A program made the translations under genes and the position numbers. Below, piece after piece: positions 1 to 12,446 of a DNA stretch of 64,000 nt. This DNA is from Streptomyces sp. KL109B (lineage in GTDB: Bacteria; Actinomycetota; Actinomycetes; Streptomycetales; Streptomycetaceae), in contig NZ_JASERL010000001.1 of the NCBI RefSeq assembly GCF_030766935.1, positions 930,001 through 994,000 of the forward strand, given 5' to 3'. Position 1 is the stretch's first letter. Each line of letters begins with the position of its first letter. Below the pieces are notes generated by a model. The model saw only the letters and a program-made list of their open reading frames with translations, had not been told where the DNA came from and made no database searches.

Positions 1-48
1 CACGCTGTTGCTGTCTGTCAATCTGATGGGGATCTGAGGGGACAACCA

Positions 49-801
49 GTGACATTCGGTGAGCAGCCGGCGTATCTCCGCGTTGCGGGCGACCTCCGCA
101 AGAAGATCGTCAGTGGTTCGCTGCCGCCGCACACCCGCCTCCCCTCACAGGCCAAGATCCGCGAGGAGTACGGGGTTTCGGACACGGTGGCCCTGGAGGC
201 CCGCAAGGTCCTCATGGCGGAGGGCCTCGTCGAGGGCCGCTCCGGTTCGGGGACGTATGTGCGCGAGCTTCCCGTGCCGCGCCGCGTCGCCCGCTCCGGA
301 TACCGGCCGAGCAGCGGCTCCACCCCGTTCCGGCAGGAGCAGGGCGACCCGGACTCGCGCGGCACCTGGGACTCGCGCAGCGAGCAGACCGAGGCGGTCG
401 CCGCCGTCGCCGAGCGGCTCGCGATCCGCGCGGGCGACCGCGTGATGCGCACCAAGTACGTGTACCGGGACGCGGGGGAGGCGATGATGCTCGCGACCTC
501 CTGGGAGCCGCTCGCCGTGACCGGCCGCACCCCCGTGATGCTCCCCGAGGAGGGCCCGCTCGGCGGCTGCGGCGTCGTCGAGCGCATGGCGGCGATCGAC
601 GTGATCGTGGACAACGTGACGGAGGAAGTCGCCGCCCGCCCCGGCCTCGCCGAGGAGTTGAGCGCGCTCGGCGGGGTGCCCGGCCATGTCGTCCTCGTCA
701 TCCACCGCACCTTCTTCGCGTCCGGCAGACCGGTGGAGACGGCCGACGTGGTGGTGCCCGCGGACCGCTACCGCATCGCATACCACCTGCCGGTGAAGTG
801 A
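49..801 (+). CDS. GntR-family transcriptional regulator with UTRA domain
   Basis: DNA-binding regulator of the HutC type, probably ligand-responsive. Residues 5-72 form the winged helix-turn-helix, with the family pattern LPSQAKIREEYGVSDTVALE followed by the wing GRSGSGTYV. Residues about 95-245 match the UTRA effector domain, including the ending VETADVVVPADRYRIAYHL. The GTG start at 49 follows a GAGGGG ribosome site at 36-41. The 250-residue length is normal for the family. It is 178 bp upstream of a nucleobase permease on the same strand and may control it, but no operator was identified and the ligand is unknown. Family assignment is firm; the target is inference. Confidence 0.92.
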   Translation: MTFGEQPAYLRVAGDLRKKIVSGSLPPHTRLPSQAKIREEYGVSDTVALEARKVLMAEGLVEGRSGSGTYVRELPVPRRVARSGYRPSSGSTPFRQEQGDPDSRGTWDSRSEQTEAVAAVAERLAIRAGDRVMRTKYVYRDAGEAMMLATSWEPLAVTGRTPVMLPEEGPLGGCGVVERMAAIDVIVDNVTEEVAARPGLAEELSALGGVPGHVVLVIHRTFFASGRPVETADVVVPADRYRIAYHLPVK

Positions 802-978
802 CGGGCCGCGCCCGATACCCGGCGCGGTCCGTCCGGGCCGTGTGATCGGGAGTTAACCGCGCCCCGACTCCCGTAACAGGCAGGCAATCGCCGCCTGCCC
901 CGCGTTGTCATGTACGGCTCCTAACTTCGCCCTCCGTACGCAGTTGGTATACCGCCGACGGAGGAACGGGTAGCCGCC

Positions 979-2706
979 ATGACCGAGACCGCCGTACCCC
1001 ACGCAGACCGGGCGACCGGGTCACCCGCAGGACCGCCCGACGGGCAGCCCCCGAAGCGAAGTTACGCGAGGCTCGCCGCCGACGAATCCCGCGAGGACTA
1101 CTCGCTGCGCTACGCCCCGCACTCCTACCGGCGCTGGTCGCCGACCATGGTCGCCTCCACCGCGCTCGGCGGCATCGCCTACCTCGCCGACTTCGCGATC
1201 GGCGCGTCCATCGTCTTCACGTACGGCTTCACCAGCGGCCTCGCCTCGATCCTGTGCGCGGCGACCATCATCTTCACCACCGGCATCCCGATCGCCCGGG
1301 CCTGCGCCAAGTACGGCCTGGACATGGACCTCATCACGCGCGGCGCGGGCTTCGGCTACTTCGGCTCGACGCTCACGTCCCTCATCTACGCCTCGTTCAC
1401 CTTCATCTTCTTCGCGCTCGAAGGCTCGATCATGGCGCAGGCGATGCACGAGGTCGTCGGACTCCCGCTGCCCATCGGGTACTTGGTGACCACGCTCATC
1501 GTGATCCCGATCGTGTTCCGCGGCATGGGCGCGCTGGCGAAGGTGCAGGCGTGGACGCAGCCGATCTGGCTGATCGGCCTCGTCCTGCCCTTCCTGATCC
1601 TGCTCTTCCATTCCCCCGCCTCCTTCGGCGAGTTCACGCACTTCGGCGGCACCGAGGGCGCGGGCAGCGGCTTCTCATGGATCGGCTTCGGGCTCGGCAC
1701 CGGCGTCGCGCTCTCGCTCATCGCGCAGATCGGCGAGCAGGCCGACTACCTGCGCTTCATGCCGGCCAAGACCGAGACGAACCGGAAGCGGTGGAATCTG
1801 GCCGTTCTCGCCGCCGGACCCGGCTGGGTCGTCATCGGCGCCGCCAAGCAGCTCGGCGGCGCGCTCCTCGCCTTCGTAGCGCTCGAAGCCGTCGGCAAGA
1901 CGCACGCGCTCGAACCCATCGCGCCGCAGGTCGAGGCGCTCAAGCCGTGGCTCGGCCCGGTCGCGCTGCCGGCCGCCGCGCTCTTCGTCGTGGTCTCCCA
2001 AATCAAGATCAACGTGACCAACGCGTACAGCGGTTCGCTGTCCTGGTCGAACTTCTTCTCCCGTGTGACGCACCGTCACCCCGGCCGTGTCTGGTACATC
2101 TTCCTCAACCTCGCCATCGCGCTGACGCTGATGGAACTGAACATGTTCGCCGCGCTGAATAAACTGCTCGGCTTCTACTCGAATGTGGGCATCGCCTGGA
2201 TCGCGGCGGTCGCCGCCGACCTCGTCATCAATAAGCGGGTCGGCTGGAGCCCCAAGTACATCGAGTTCAAGCGGGCCTATCTGTACGCGGTGAACCCGGC
2301 CGGATTCGGCGCGATGACGATCGCCTCGGCCGTCTCGATCACGGCGTTCTTCGGGGTCTTCGGCCAGTACGCCGAGGCGTTCTCCACGTTCATCGCCGCG
2401 GGTCTCGCGCTGCTGCTCTGCCCGCTCATCGCCTGGGCGACCAAGGGCCGCTACTACCTGGCGCGGCCGAACCCGGTCAACGGCCCGGACGTCGAGCTCC
2501 CCGAGGGCACCGACATCACCGCCACCCACACCTGTGCCGTGTGCGAGACGGCGTACGAACTCCCCGACATCGCCGACTGCCCCGCCCACTCCGGCCCGAT
2601 CTGCTCGCTCTGCTGTTCCCTCGACGCCGACTGCGGCGACGTCTGCACCAAGAAGCCGACGGGCGAACCCGTGATGATGCCGATGCCGACGGTGCGCGCG
2701 CACTGA
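979..2706 (+). CDS. NCS1-family nucleobase (cytosine/purine) permease with Cys-rich C-terminal tail
   Basis: Sodium- or proton-coupled importer of cytosine, purines, allantoin or hydantoin-like compounds (NCS1 family) in the cytoplasmic membrane. About twelve hydrophobic segments run from residue 60 to 500, and the N-terminal SYRRWSPTMVASTALGGIA is typical of bacterial NCS1 proteins. After the last helix comes a cytosolic tail with eight cysteines and a histidine (C519, C522, C534, H537, C542, C545, C546, C552, C556), resembling a small zinc site, which is not part of the standard NCS1 fold. The ATG at 979 follows GGAGGA at 959-964. The gene ends in a strong terminator. Substrate cannot be told from sequence. 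Confidence 0.9.
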   Translation: MTETAVPHADRATGSPAGPPDGQPPKRSYARLAADESREDYSLRYAPHSYRRWSPTMVASTALGGIAYLADFAIGASIVFTYGFTSGLASILCAATIIFTTGIPIARACAKYGLDMDLITRGAGFGYFGSTLTSLIYASFTFIFFALEGSIMAQAMHEVVGLPLPIGYLVTTLIVIPIVFRGMGALAKVQAWTQPIWLIGLVLPFLILLFHSPASFGEFTHFGGTEGAGSGFSWIGFGLGTGVALSLIAQIGEQADYLRFMPAKTETNRKRWNLAVLAAGPGWVVIGAAKQLGGALLAFVALEAVGKTHALEPIAPQVEALKPWLGPVALPAAALFVVVSQIKINVTNAYSGSLSWSNFFSRVTHRHPGRVWYIFLNLAIALTLMELNMFAALNKLLGFYSNVGIAWIAAVAADLVINKRVGWSPKYIEFKRAYLYAVNPAGFGAMTIASAVSITAFFGVFGQYAEAFSTFIAAGLALLLCPLIAWATKGRYYLARPNPVNGPDVELPEGTDITATHTCAVCETAYELPDIADCPAHSGPICSLCCSLDADCGDVCTKKPTGEPVMMPMPTVRAH

Positions 2707-2718
2707 GGCAGGGCCACT

Positions 2719-2765
2719 GACGGGCCGAGGGGGCGCATCCACTGGATGCGCCCCCTCGGCCCGTC
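2719..2765 (+). terminator. Strong hairpin terminator after the NCS1 permease
   Basis: A 22-bp stem (left arm 2719-2740, right arm 2744-2765) with a 3-base loop lies 13 bp after the permease stop. There is no T-run, as is common for Streptomyces terminators. The stem is perfect as read. Confidence 0.8.
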
Positions 2766-2935
2766 GTCCGCATGTTCGGACGATGGCTTGTTGCGTATCT
2801 CTTTGTGCCAATCCGTATCCGGTGAGTAAAGGTCAGGCGTAGGCTCGGGCATATGCGGGTTGCGGTTTCCTCGGGCTGAGAGGGCGGGGCGCGATGCGAG
2901 TCGAGGTCGGAACGGCCAGGGAGGGGCGGGGCGCG

Positions 2936-3130
2936 ATGAATGACAGCACGACCACACTTCCGTGGCTGGTCATCCGCGAGGACGACAACGGAAACCGCTA
3001 CCGGGTGGGCCGCTACGCCACGAAGGCCGAGGCCCAGCGCATGGCCGACAGCCTCGACGACCACCAGGGCCACCAGCCGACCTACTGGGTGGAGCGCCTG
3101 GGGCAGGGGCGGAACAACACAGCGCGATAG
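2936..3130 (+). CDS. Small conserved protein, SPOR-like
   Basis: A 64-residue soluble protein of unknown function. The sequence (WLVIREDDNGNRYRVGRYAT, then KAEAQRMADSLDDHQ, ending YWVERLG) looks like one SPOR-type beta-alpha-beta unit as found in small Streptomyces proteins. The ATG at 2936 is preferred because GAGGGG lies 9 bases upstream. An in-frame ATG at 2894 would add 14 residues, and its upstream context is a near copy of the 2936 one (GGGCGGGGCGCGATG occurs at both). Function is not assigned. Confidence 0.75.
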   Translation: MNDSTTTLPWLVIREDDNGNRYRVGRYATKAEAQRMADSLDDHQGHQPTYWVERLGQGRNNTAR

Positions 3131-3151
3131 CGGAGCCGTAGGCTCCGGTGC

Positions 3152-3640
3152 ATGCCTGCCGAGTCGCCGTCAACGCCACCGTCGCTGTCATCGTCACCGT
3201 CGCTGTCATCGTCACCGTCGCTGTCATCGTCACCGACCGTCGTGGTCGCCGCCGCCCTGTACGACAGCGCGGGCCGGCTGCTCGCCGCGCGGCGCAGCGC
3301 GCCCCCGGAACTCGCGGGCCGCTGGGAGCTGCCCGGCGGCAAGGTCGAACCGGGCGAGGCCCCCGAGCAGGCGCTCGTCCGCGAACTGCGCGAAGAACTC
3401 GGCGTCGAGGCCGAACCGCTCTCCCGGGTGCCGGGCGAATGGCCGCTGAAGGCCGGATACGTCCTGCGGGTCTGGCGCTGCCGCCTGCGCTCCGGCACCC
3501 CGCTGCCCCTTGAGGACCACGACGAACTGCGCTGGCTCACGGCCGGCGAGGTCTGGTCCGTGGACTGGCTCGACCAGGACGTATCGGCGGTCAAGGAGGT
3601 CCTGGGAGAGCTGGGGGAGAGCCGGCGGGATCGGGCCTGA
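3152..3640 (+). CDS. NUDIX hydrolase (MutT-like) with N-terminal minisatellite
   Basis: Nucleoside-diphosphate-linked pyrophosphohydrolase, probably cleaning oxidised dNTPs such as 8-oxo-dGTP. The Nudix box is complete (GGKVEPGE followed by RELREELGV), and AALYDSAGRLLAARRS and ELAGRWELPGGK are typical of MutT. Residues about 10-28 are a low-complexity PSLSSS repeat encoded by three perfect 18-bp units (3179-3232), placed before the first strand of the fold. The ATG at 3152 has no good ribosome site, so the true start is uncertain. An inverted repeat (GGAGCC/GGCTCC, 3133-3147) lies just upstream. The rest of the protein, up to 162 residues, has normal MutT length. Confidence 0.88.
   Translation: MPAESPSTPPSLSSSPSLSSSPSLSSSPTVVVAAALYDSAGRLLAARRSAPPELAGRWELPGGKVEPGEAPEQALVRELREELGVEAEPLSRVPGEWPLKAGYVLRVWRCRLRSGTPLPLEDHDELRWLTAGEVWSVDWLDQDVSAVKEVLGELGESRRDRA
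3179..3232 (+). repeat. 18-bp minisatellite, 3 copies, in the NUDIX gene
   Basis: Three identical 18-bp units (3179-3196, 3197-3214, 3215-3232), core GTCGCTGTCATCGTCACC. Each adds six residues (PSLSSS) in frame. The period is a multiple of three, so copy-number change would not break the reading frame. Confidence 0.95.
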
Positions 3641-3748
3641 CGGGGCTCGCGCCCGCCTCACACGCGCCACGCCTACGCCGTCCGTGCCACGGCGTACCCC
3701 ACTTCGCGATAGTGCGCTGCATGGTCCGGGTATATCCCGATTAACCCC

Positions 3749-4198
3749 ATGAAACCGGACAGTGCCTCGCGGGCCAGGGAAGTGATCGGCGTGCTCCACA
3801 CCAAAGGCGTCTGCGCCGAGTGGGCCTTCCCCGCCGACCCGTCCGCCGTCCGCGGAGCCCGCGCCGAAGTGCGCGCACAGCTGGTGGACTGGGGCCTCGA
3901 GGAACTCGCCGACATCGCCGCGCTGCTGGTCAGCGAGCTGGTGACGAATTCCCTGCGGTACGCGTCCGGGCCCATCGGCGTACGCGTCGCCTGCCCGTAC
4001 GAGCCCTCGGGCGTCCTCCTCGTGGAGGTCTCCGACCCCCTGCCCGACCCGCCCTGCGCCCGTGCCGCCACCCCCGACGACGAGGGCGGCCGCGGGCTGC
4101 AACTGGTGGCGGAGGCCTCACGGCGCTGGGGCACCCGGCCGGGGCGGGAGCGGGCCGGTGGGAAAACGGTGTGGTTCGAGCTCGCCCTGCCGGGTTAG
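3749..4198 (+). CDS. RsbW-like ATP-binding regulatory protein (HATPase_c_2)
   Basis: Small GHKL-fold protein of the anti-sigma-factor/serine-kinase type very common in Streptomyces. Seen in the 149 residues: the N-box [14 protein letters not shown], the G1-like VEVSDPLPDPP, and the G2 region [11 protein letters not shown], ending with TVWFELALPG. It lies 264 bp upstream of a SpoIIE-type phosphatase whose own C-terminal domain is closely similar to it (both have the LLVSELVTN...[13 protein letters not shown] and KTVWFEL blocks), which suggests duplication or a shared regulatory circuit. Its target (an anti-anti-sigma factor or other protein) is not in the window. Confidence 0.85.
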   Translation: MKPDSASRAREVIGVLHTKGVCAEWAFPADPSAVRGARAEVRAQLVDWGLEELADIAALLVSELVTNSLRYASGPIGVRVACPYEPSGVLLVEVSDPLPDPPCARAATPDDEGGRGLQLVAEASRRWGTRPGRERAGGKTVWFELALPG

Positions 4199-4462
4199 GA
4201 ACCTGCCCCCGGGTGAGGAATCGGCGATGGTTAGGAATCGGCCGAGTGGGACAGACGCGGGTGTGAGGGGCGGGTGTGAGATGCCGTGTGTGGGCGCACC
4301 CGGACCCTGGGTACGGAAACAGTCGATCCCGACGGGCCAAAAAGCGTCGGGAGCATGGTGTGATCGTGAACACCGTGTTGCGCGGCTCCGTAGTGCTGGA
4401 TACTGCGTGCAGCCGCCCCGGTGACCGGTGCCGGACGCGGTGAGCTGGAGGGGACGGTTCGC

Positions 4463-8859
<4,397 letters not shown>

Positions 8860-8872
8860 CCAGTCCCGCGAA

Positions 8873-8896
8873 GGGGCGTCCCGCGCGGGACGCCCC
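8873..8896. terminator. Palindromic terminator between argG and the PIN gene
   Basis: Perfect 24-base palindrome (GGGGCGTCCCGC and its complement) lying between two convergent genes; likely serves both. Confidence 0.7.
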
Positions 8897-8923
8897 ATCG
8901 CTGTGCCCGATGGGCGGGCGCGT

Positions 8924-9382
8924 TCACCGTCTGGGGCCCGGGACGACTTCGAGCCGTGACTCCGCGCGGGTCCGGGGCGCGATCACATCGGTGTAGTGGT
9001 GGTCGAAGGACAGCAGTGCCGGACGGCCGAGGCGCCAGGCCAGGACCGCGTTCACGGCGTCGGCGAGGCCCAGGGCGTGACCCGCGTACTTGGTCAGCAG
9101 CGCCTCGGCCTCCCCGAGCAGGGCGCCGGTGACCGGCGCGATCTGTACGTGCCCGAGGCGTGCGAGTGCGCCGACCCGGGTCACCGCGTTCAACGCCACG
9201 CGCTCACCGGCCCGCTTGATGAGCAGGTGGTCGACCTCGGCCAGGACCAGCGGAGAGACGACGAGCACGCGCGGTGCGTTCAGCGCCGCGACCCCGGCCT
9301 CGTGGTCCTCGTCCTTGCGGTTGTAGGCGGCGACGAGCACGCAGGTGTCCACCACCGCGACAGGCGGTGCCGTCCCGCTCAT
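8924..9382 (-). CDS. PIN-domain ribonuclease toxin (VapC-like)
   Basis: Probable metal-dependent RNase of the VapC type, 152 residues. The PIN acidic residues are visible: VVDTCVLVAAY near the N-terminus, LAEVDHLL in the middle, GLADAVNAV and SFDHHY near the end. The start codon overlaps the stop of the upstream gene by 4 bases (ATGA), so the two are translationally coupled, the usual layout of a toxin after its antitoxin. Target RNA is unknown; whether it is an active toxin is inference. Confidence 0.82.
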   Translation of the reverse strand: MSGTAPPVAVVDTCVLVAAYNRKDEDHEAGVAALNAPRVLVVSPLVLAEVDHLLIKRAGERVALNAVTRVGALARLGHVQIAPVTGALLGEAEALLTKYAGHALGLADAVNAVLAWRLGRPALLSFDHHYTDVIAPRTRAESRLEVVPGPRR

Positions 9383-9654
9383 CCGTCGGTTCCCTCACGG
9401 AGCTGCTCCTCCGCGCTGACGGCGAGGTCGGTCGGGCCGTCGAACAGCCCCCACTCCGGCACCCGGGGATCGTCCCCGATGGCTTCGTTCGGGATGACCA
9501 GCGTGCCACCGGCCCACTCCGCGACCAGTTCCTCGGGGGACCGGCCGAGCACCGCCGCCAGATCACGCAATATCGCGGCACGCGTCCCGGTGACGGTCAC
9601 GGTGGCCGAGATGCCCTCTTCCTGAGGGGGATCCTGCGCGGGCTGATCGCTCAT
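9379..9654 (-). CDS. Probable antitoxin partner of the PIN toxin
   Basis: A 91-residue acidic protein immediately before the PIN gene. After a disordered N-terminus it has ISATVTVTGTRAAILRDLAA, consistent with a ribbon or AbrB-like DNA-binding element, and an acidic C-terminus (DGPTDLAVSAEEQLREGTDG) suited to masking a PIN domain. I do not recognise a specific antitoxin family. The role rests on position, size and the 4-base overlap with the toxin. Confidence 0.7.
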   Translation of the reverse strand: MSDQPAQDPPQEEGISATVTVTGTRAAILRDLAAVLGRSPEELVAEWAGGTLVIPNEAIGDDPRVPEWGLFDGPTDLAVSAEEQLREGTDG

Positions 9655-9744
9655 GGCGCCTGTGCTCCTGCTGTGGGGGTATACGCCATTGTGCCCGGCG
9701 CGCTCCGGTATCCGCAGGACGATCTCCCAGCCCGCGCCCCCGGA

Positions 9745-10515
9745 TCACTTCTGTCGCCGCCGAATCTTGTTCCCCAGCCACACCACCGGATCGTACTTAC
9801 GGTCAACCGCCCGCTCCTTCAAGGGAATCAGGGCGTTGTCGGTGATGTGGATGCCCTCGGGGCAGACCTCCGTGCAGCACTTCGTGATGTTGCAGTAGCC
9901 GAGGCCGTGTTCGTCCTGGGCCGTGCGCTTACGGTCCAGGCCGTCCTCGGCCGCCGCGTCCAGGGGATGCATGTCGAGTTCCGCGACGCGCATCAGGAAG
10001 CGCGGGCCCGCGAAGGCCGTCTTGTTGTCCTCGTGGTCGCGGACGACGTGACAGGTGTCCTGGCACAGGAAGCACTCGATGCACTTGCGGAACTCCTGCG
10101 AGCGGTCCACGTCCTCCTGCATCATGCGGTACTCGCCCGGGCCCACCCCGGCCGGCGGGACGAAGGCCGGGACCTCCCGCGCCTTCGTGTAGTTGAAGCC
10201 GACGTCCGTCACCAGGTCGCGTACGACGGGAAAGGCGCGCAGCGGCGTGACCGTGATGACGTCCGACCGCTCGAAGACCGACATCCGCGTCATGCACATC
10301 AACCGCGGCCGCCCATTGATCTCCGCGGAGCACGAACCGCACTTGCCCGCCTTGCAGTTCCAGCGGACCGCCAGATCGGGGGCCTGCGTCGCCTGCAGGC
10401 GGTGGATGATGTCGAGGACGACCTCGCCGTCGTTCACCTCGACCTTGAAGTCCTCCAGGCCGCCCCCGTCGACGTCGCCCCGCCACACCCGGAAGGCCGC
10501 CTCGTAGCTGCTCAC
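9745..10515 (-). CDS. sdhB: Succinate dehydrogenase iron-sulfur subunit
   Basis: Electron-transfer subunit of complex II. The [2Fe-2S] ligands lie in NCKAGKCGSCSAEINGRPRL and the following C; the second domain shows CIECFLCQDTC and CNITKCCTEVCPEGI for the [4Fe-4S] and [3Fe-4S] clusters. The GTG start at 10515 overlaps the sdhA stop by 4 bases (GTGA); 256 residues is normal. It follows sdhC and sdhA in one minus-strand operon. This is the single-anchor Sdh1 type found in actinobacteria; direction of catalysis (succinate oxidation or fumarate reduction) is not decidable from sequence. Confidence 0.94.
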   Translation of the reverse strand: MSSYEAAFRVWRGDVDGGGLEDFKVEVNDGEVVLDIIHRLQATQAPDLAVRWNCKAGKCGSCSAEINGRPRLMCMTRMSVFERSDVITVTPLRAFPVVRDLVTDVGFNYTKAREVPAFVPPAGVGPGEYRMMQEDVDRSQEFRKCIECFLCQDTCHVVRDHEDNKTAFAGPRFLMRVAELDMHPLDAAAEDGLDRKRTAQDEHGLGYCNITKCCTEVCPEGIHITDNALIPLKERAVDRKYDPVVWLGNKIRRRQK

Positions 10516-12446
10516 TCGAAAAGCTCCTCTTCGGCCAGGTACTTCACCAGCTCCTCCTTCTCGAACAGGGCGAGCAGGTCGGGGCGGATGGGTTCGGTCG
10601 TCTCGCGGGTGAGGGTGATCTGGCCGCGCACCGGGTCCGTGGCCGCCAACCCGCCGGTGGGGTCCCGGAGCCCGCACAGCAGATTCGCCCGCCGCCACGT
10701 GCGGTCCATCGTCGGATGGTCCTCGCGGGTGTGCCCGCCGCGCGACTCCGTGCGCTCAAGGGCGGCGCGCGCGACGCACTCGCTGACCAGGAGCATGTTC
10801 CGCAGGTCGAGGGCGAGGTGCCAGCCCGGGTTGAACTGGCGGTGCCCCTCCACCCCGGCCCGCCGCGCCCGCACCCGCAGATCCGCGAGCTTGCGCAGCG
10901 CCTCCTCCATCTCCGCCTCCCGGCGGATGATGCCGACGAGGTCGTTCATCGTCTGCTGGAGTTCCTGGTGCAGGGTGTACGGATTCTCGGGCGTGACGCC
11001 CTCCTCCTGGCCCTCCGCGGAGAAGGGGCGCAGCGCCTCTGCCGCCGCCGTGTCGATCTGCTCGTCGGCCACGGCAGGACGACGCCCCTCGCGCGCCTCC
11101 GCGTGCTCGGCCGCGTGCAGTCCCGCCCGGCGCCCGAACACCAGCAGGTCGGAGAGTGAGTTCCCGCCGAGCCGGTTCGAGCCGTGCATGCCGCCGGCCA
11201 CCTCACCGGCCGCGTAGAGACCGGGCACGCCGCGCGCCGCCGCCGTGTCCGATTCGACGGCGATGCCGCCCATCACGTAGTGGCAGGTCGGCCCTACCTC
11301 CATCGCCTCGGCGGTGATGTCGACGTCCGCCAGCTCCTTGAACTGGTGGTACATGGACGGGAGTCGGCGCCGGATGGTGTCCGCGGGCATCCGCGTCGAC
11401 ACGTCGAGGAACACGCCGCCGTGCGGCGACCCCCGGCCCGCCTTCACCTCCGCGTTGATGGCCCGCGCCACCTCGTCGCGCGGCAGCAGCTCGGGCGGGC
11501 GCCGGTTGTGGTCCGGGTCCTCGTACCAGCGGTCGCCCTCCTCCTCCGACTGCGCGTACTTCTCCTTGAAGACGTCGGGGACGTAGTCGAACATGAACCG
11601 CTTGCCGTCGGAGTTGCGCAGCACCCCGCCGTCGCCGCGCACCGACTCCGTGACGAGGATCCCCTTCACCGACGGCGGCCAGACCATGCCCGTCGGGTGG
11701 AACTGCACGAACTCCATGTTGAGCAGCGGGGCGCCCGCCAGCAGGGCCAGCGCGTGCCCGTCGCCCGTGTACTCCCACGAGTTCGACGTCACCTTGAAGG
11801 ACTTTCCGATGCCGCCCGTCGCGAGGACCACGCTCGGCGCCTCGATGACGAAGAAGCGGCCGCTCTCGCGCTCGTAGCAGAAGGCGCCGGAGACCGCCCC
11901 GTCCTCGTCCTTCAACACCCGTGTGACCGTGCACTCCTGAAAGACCTTCAGGCCGGATTCGTAGTCGCCGGTCTCCTTGAAGTCCTGCTGCTGCAACTGC
12001 ACGATCTTCTGCTGGAGCGTGCGGATCAGCTCAAGTCCCGTACGGTCCCCGACGTGCGCGAGCCGCGGGTACTCGTGCCCGCCGAAGTTCCGCTGCGAGA
12101 TCCGCCCGTCCCCGGTCCGGTCGAACAGGGCGCCCCAGGTCTCCAACTCCCATACGCGGTCCGGGGCTTCCCGCGCGTGCAGCTCCGCCATCCGCCACTG
12201 GTTGAGGAATTTGCCGCCGCGCATCGTGTCGCGGAAGTGCACCTGCCAGCTGTCCCCGGAGTTCACATTGCCCATGGAGGCGGCGATGCCGCCCTCCGCC
12301 ATCACCGTGTGCGCCTTGCCGAACAGCGACTTGCAGATCACCGCCGTACGGGCGCCCCGCTCCCGCGCCTCGATCGCGGCACGAAGACCGGCGCCACCGG
12401 CGCCCACCACGACAACATCCCACTGCTGCCGCTCAACCGCACTCAT
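10512..12446 (-). CDS. sdhA: Succinate dehydrogenase / fumarate reductase flavoprotein subunit
   Basis: Catalytic FAD subunit. The dinucleotide fold VVVVGAGGAGLRAAIEARE is at the N-terminus; GKAHTVMAEGGIAASMGN carries the histidine that normally binds FAD covalently; FVQFHPTGM and SNRLGGNSLSDLLVFG are family landmarks. 644 residues. The start at ATG 12446 overlaps the sdhC stop by one base; the open frame extends far upstream, but that part runs over sdhC in another frame and is not real. Forms a complex with the adjacent SdhB and SdhC at the membrane. Confidence 0.95.
   Translation of the reverse strand: MSAVERQQWDVVVVGAGGAGLRAAIEARERGARTAVICKSLFGKAHTVMAEGGIAASMGNVNSGDSWQVHFRDTMRGGKFLNQWRMAELHAREAPDRVWELETWGALFDRTGDGRISQRNFGGHEYPRLAHVGDRTGLELIRTLQQKIVQLQQQDFKETGDYESGLKVFQECTVTRVLKDEDGAVSGAFCYERESGRFFVIEAPSVVLATGGIGKSFKVTSNSWEYTGDGHALALLAGAPLLNMEFVQFHPTGMVWPPSVKGILVTESVRGDGGVLRNSDGKRFMFDYVPDVFKEKYAQSEEEGDRWYEDPDHNRRPPELLPRDEVARAINAEVKAGRGSPHGGVFLDVSTRMPADTIRRRLPSMYHQFKELADVDITAEAMEVGPTCHYVMGGIAVESDTAAARGVPGLYAAGEVAGGMHGSNRLGGNSLSDLLVFGRRAGLHAAEHAEAREGRRPAVADEQIDTAAAEALRPFSAEGQEEGVTPENPYTLHQELQQTMNDLVGIIRREAEMEEALRKLADLRVRARRAGVEGHRQFNPGWHLALDLRNMLLVSECVARAALERTESRGGHTREDHPTMDRTWRRANLLCGLRDPTGGLAATDPVRGQITLTRETTEPIRPDLLALFEKEELVKYLAEEELFE

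Noticed and set aside
2866..2900. CTGAGA within a GC-rich stretch resembling part of a TPP riboswitch
   Set aside because: Only the one short motif is present; the rest of the THI-element core and any thiamine gene are missing.
3179..3232. CRISPR-like regular repeats
   Set aside because: Units are directly adjacent with no spacers and are in a coding frame; a minisatellite.
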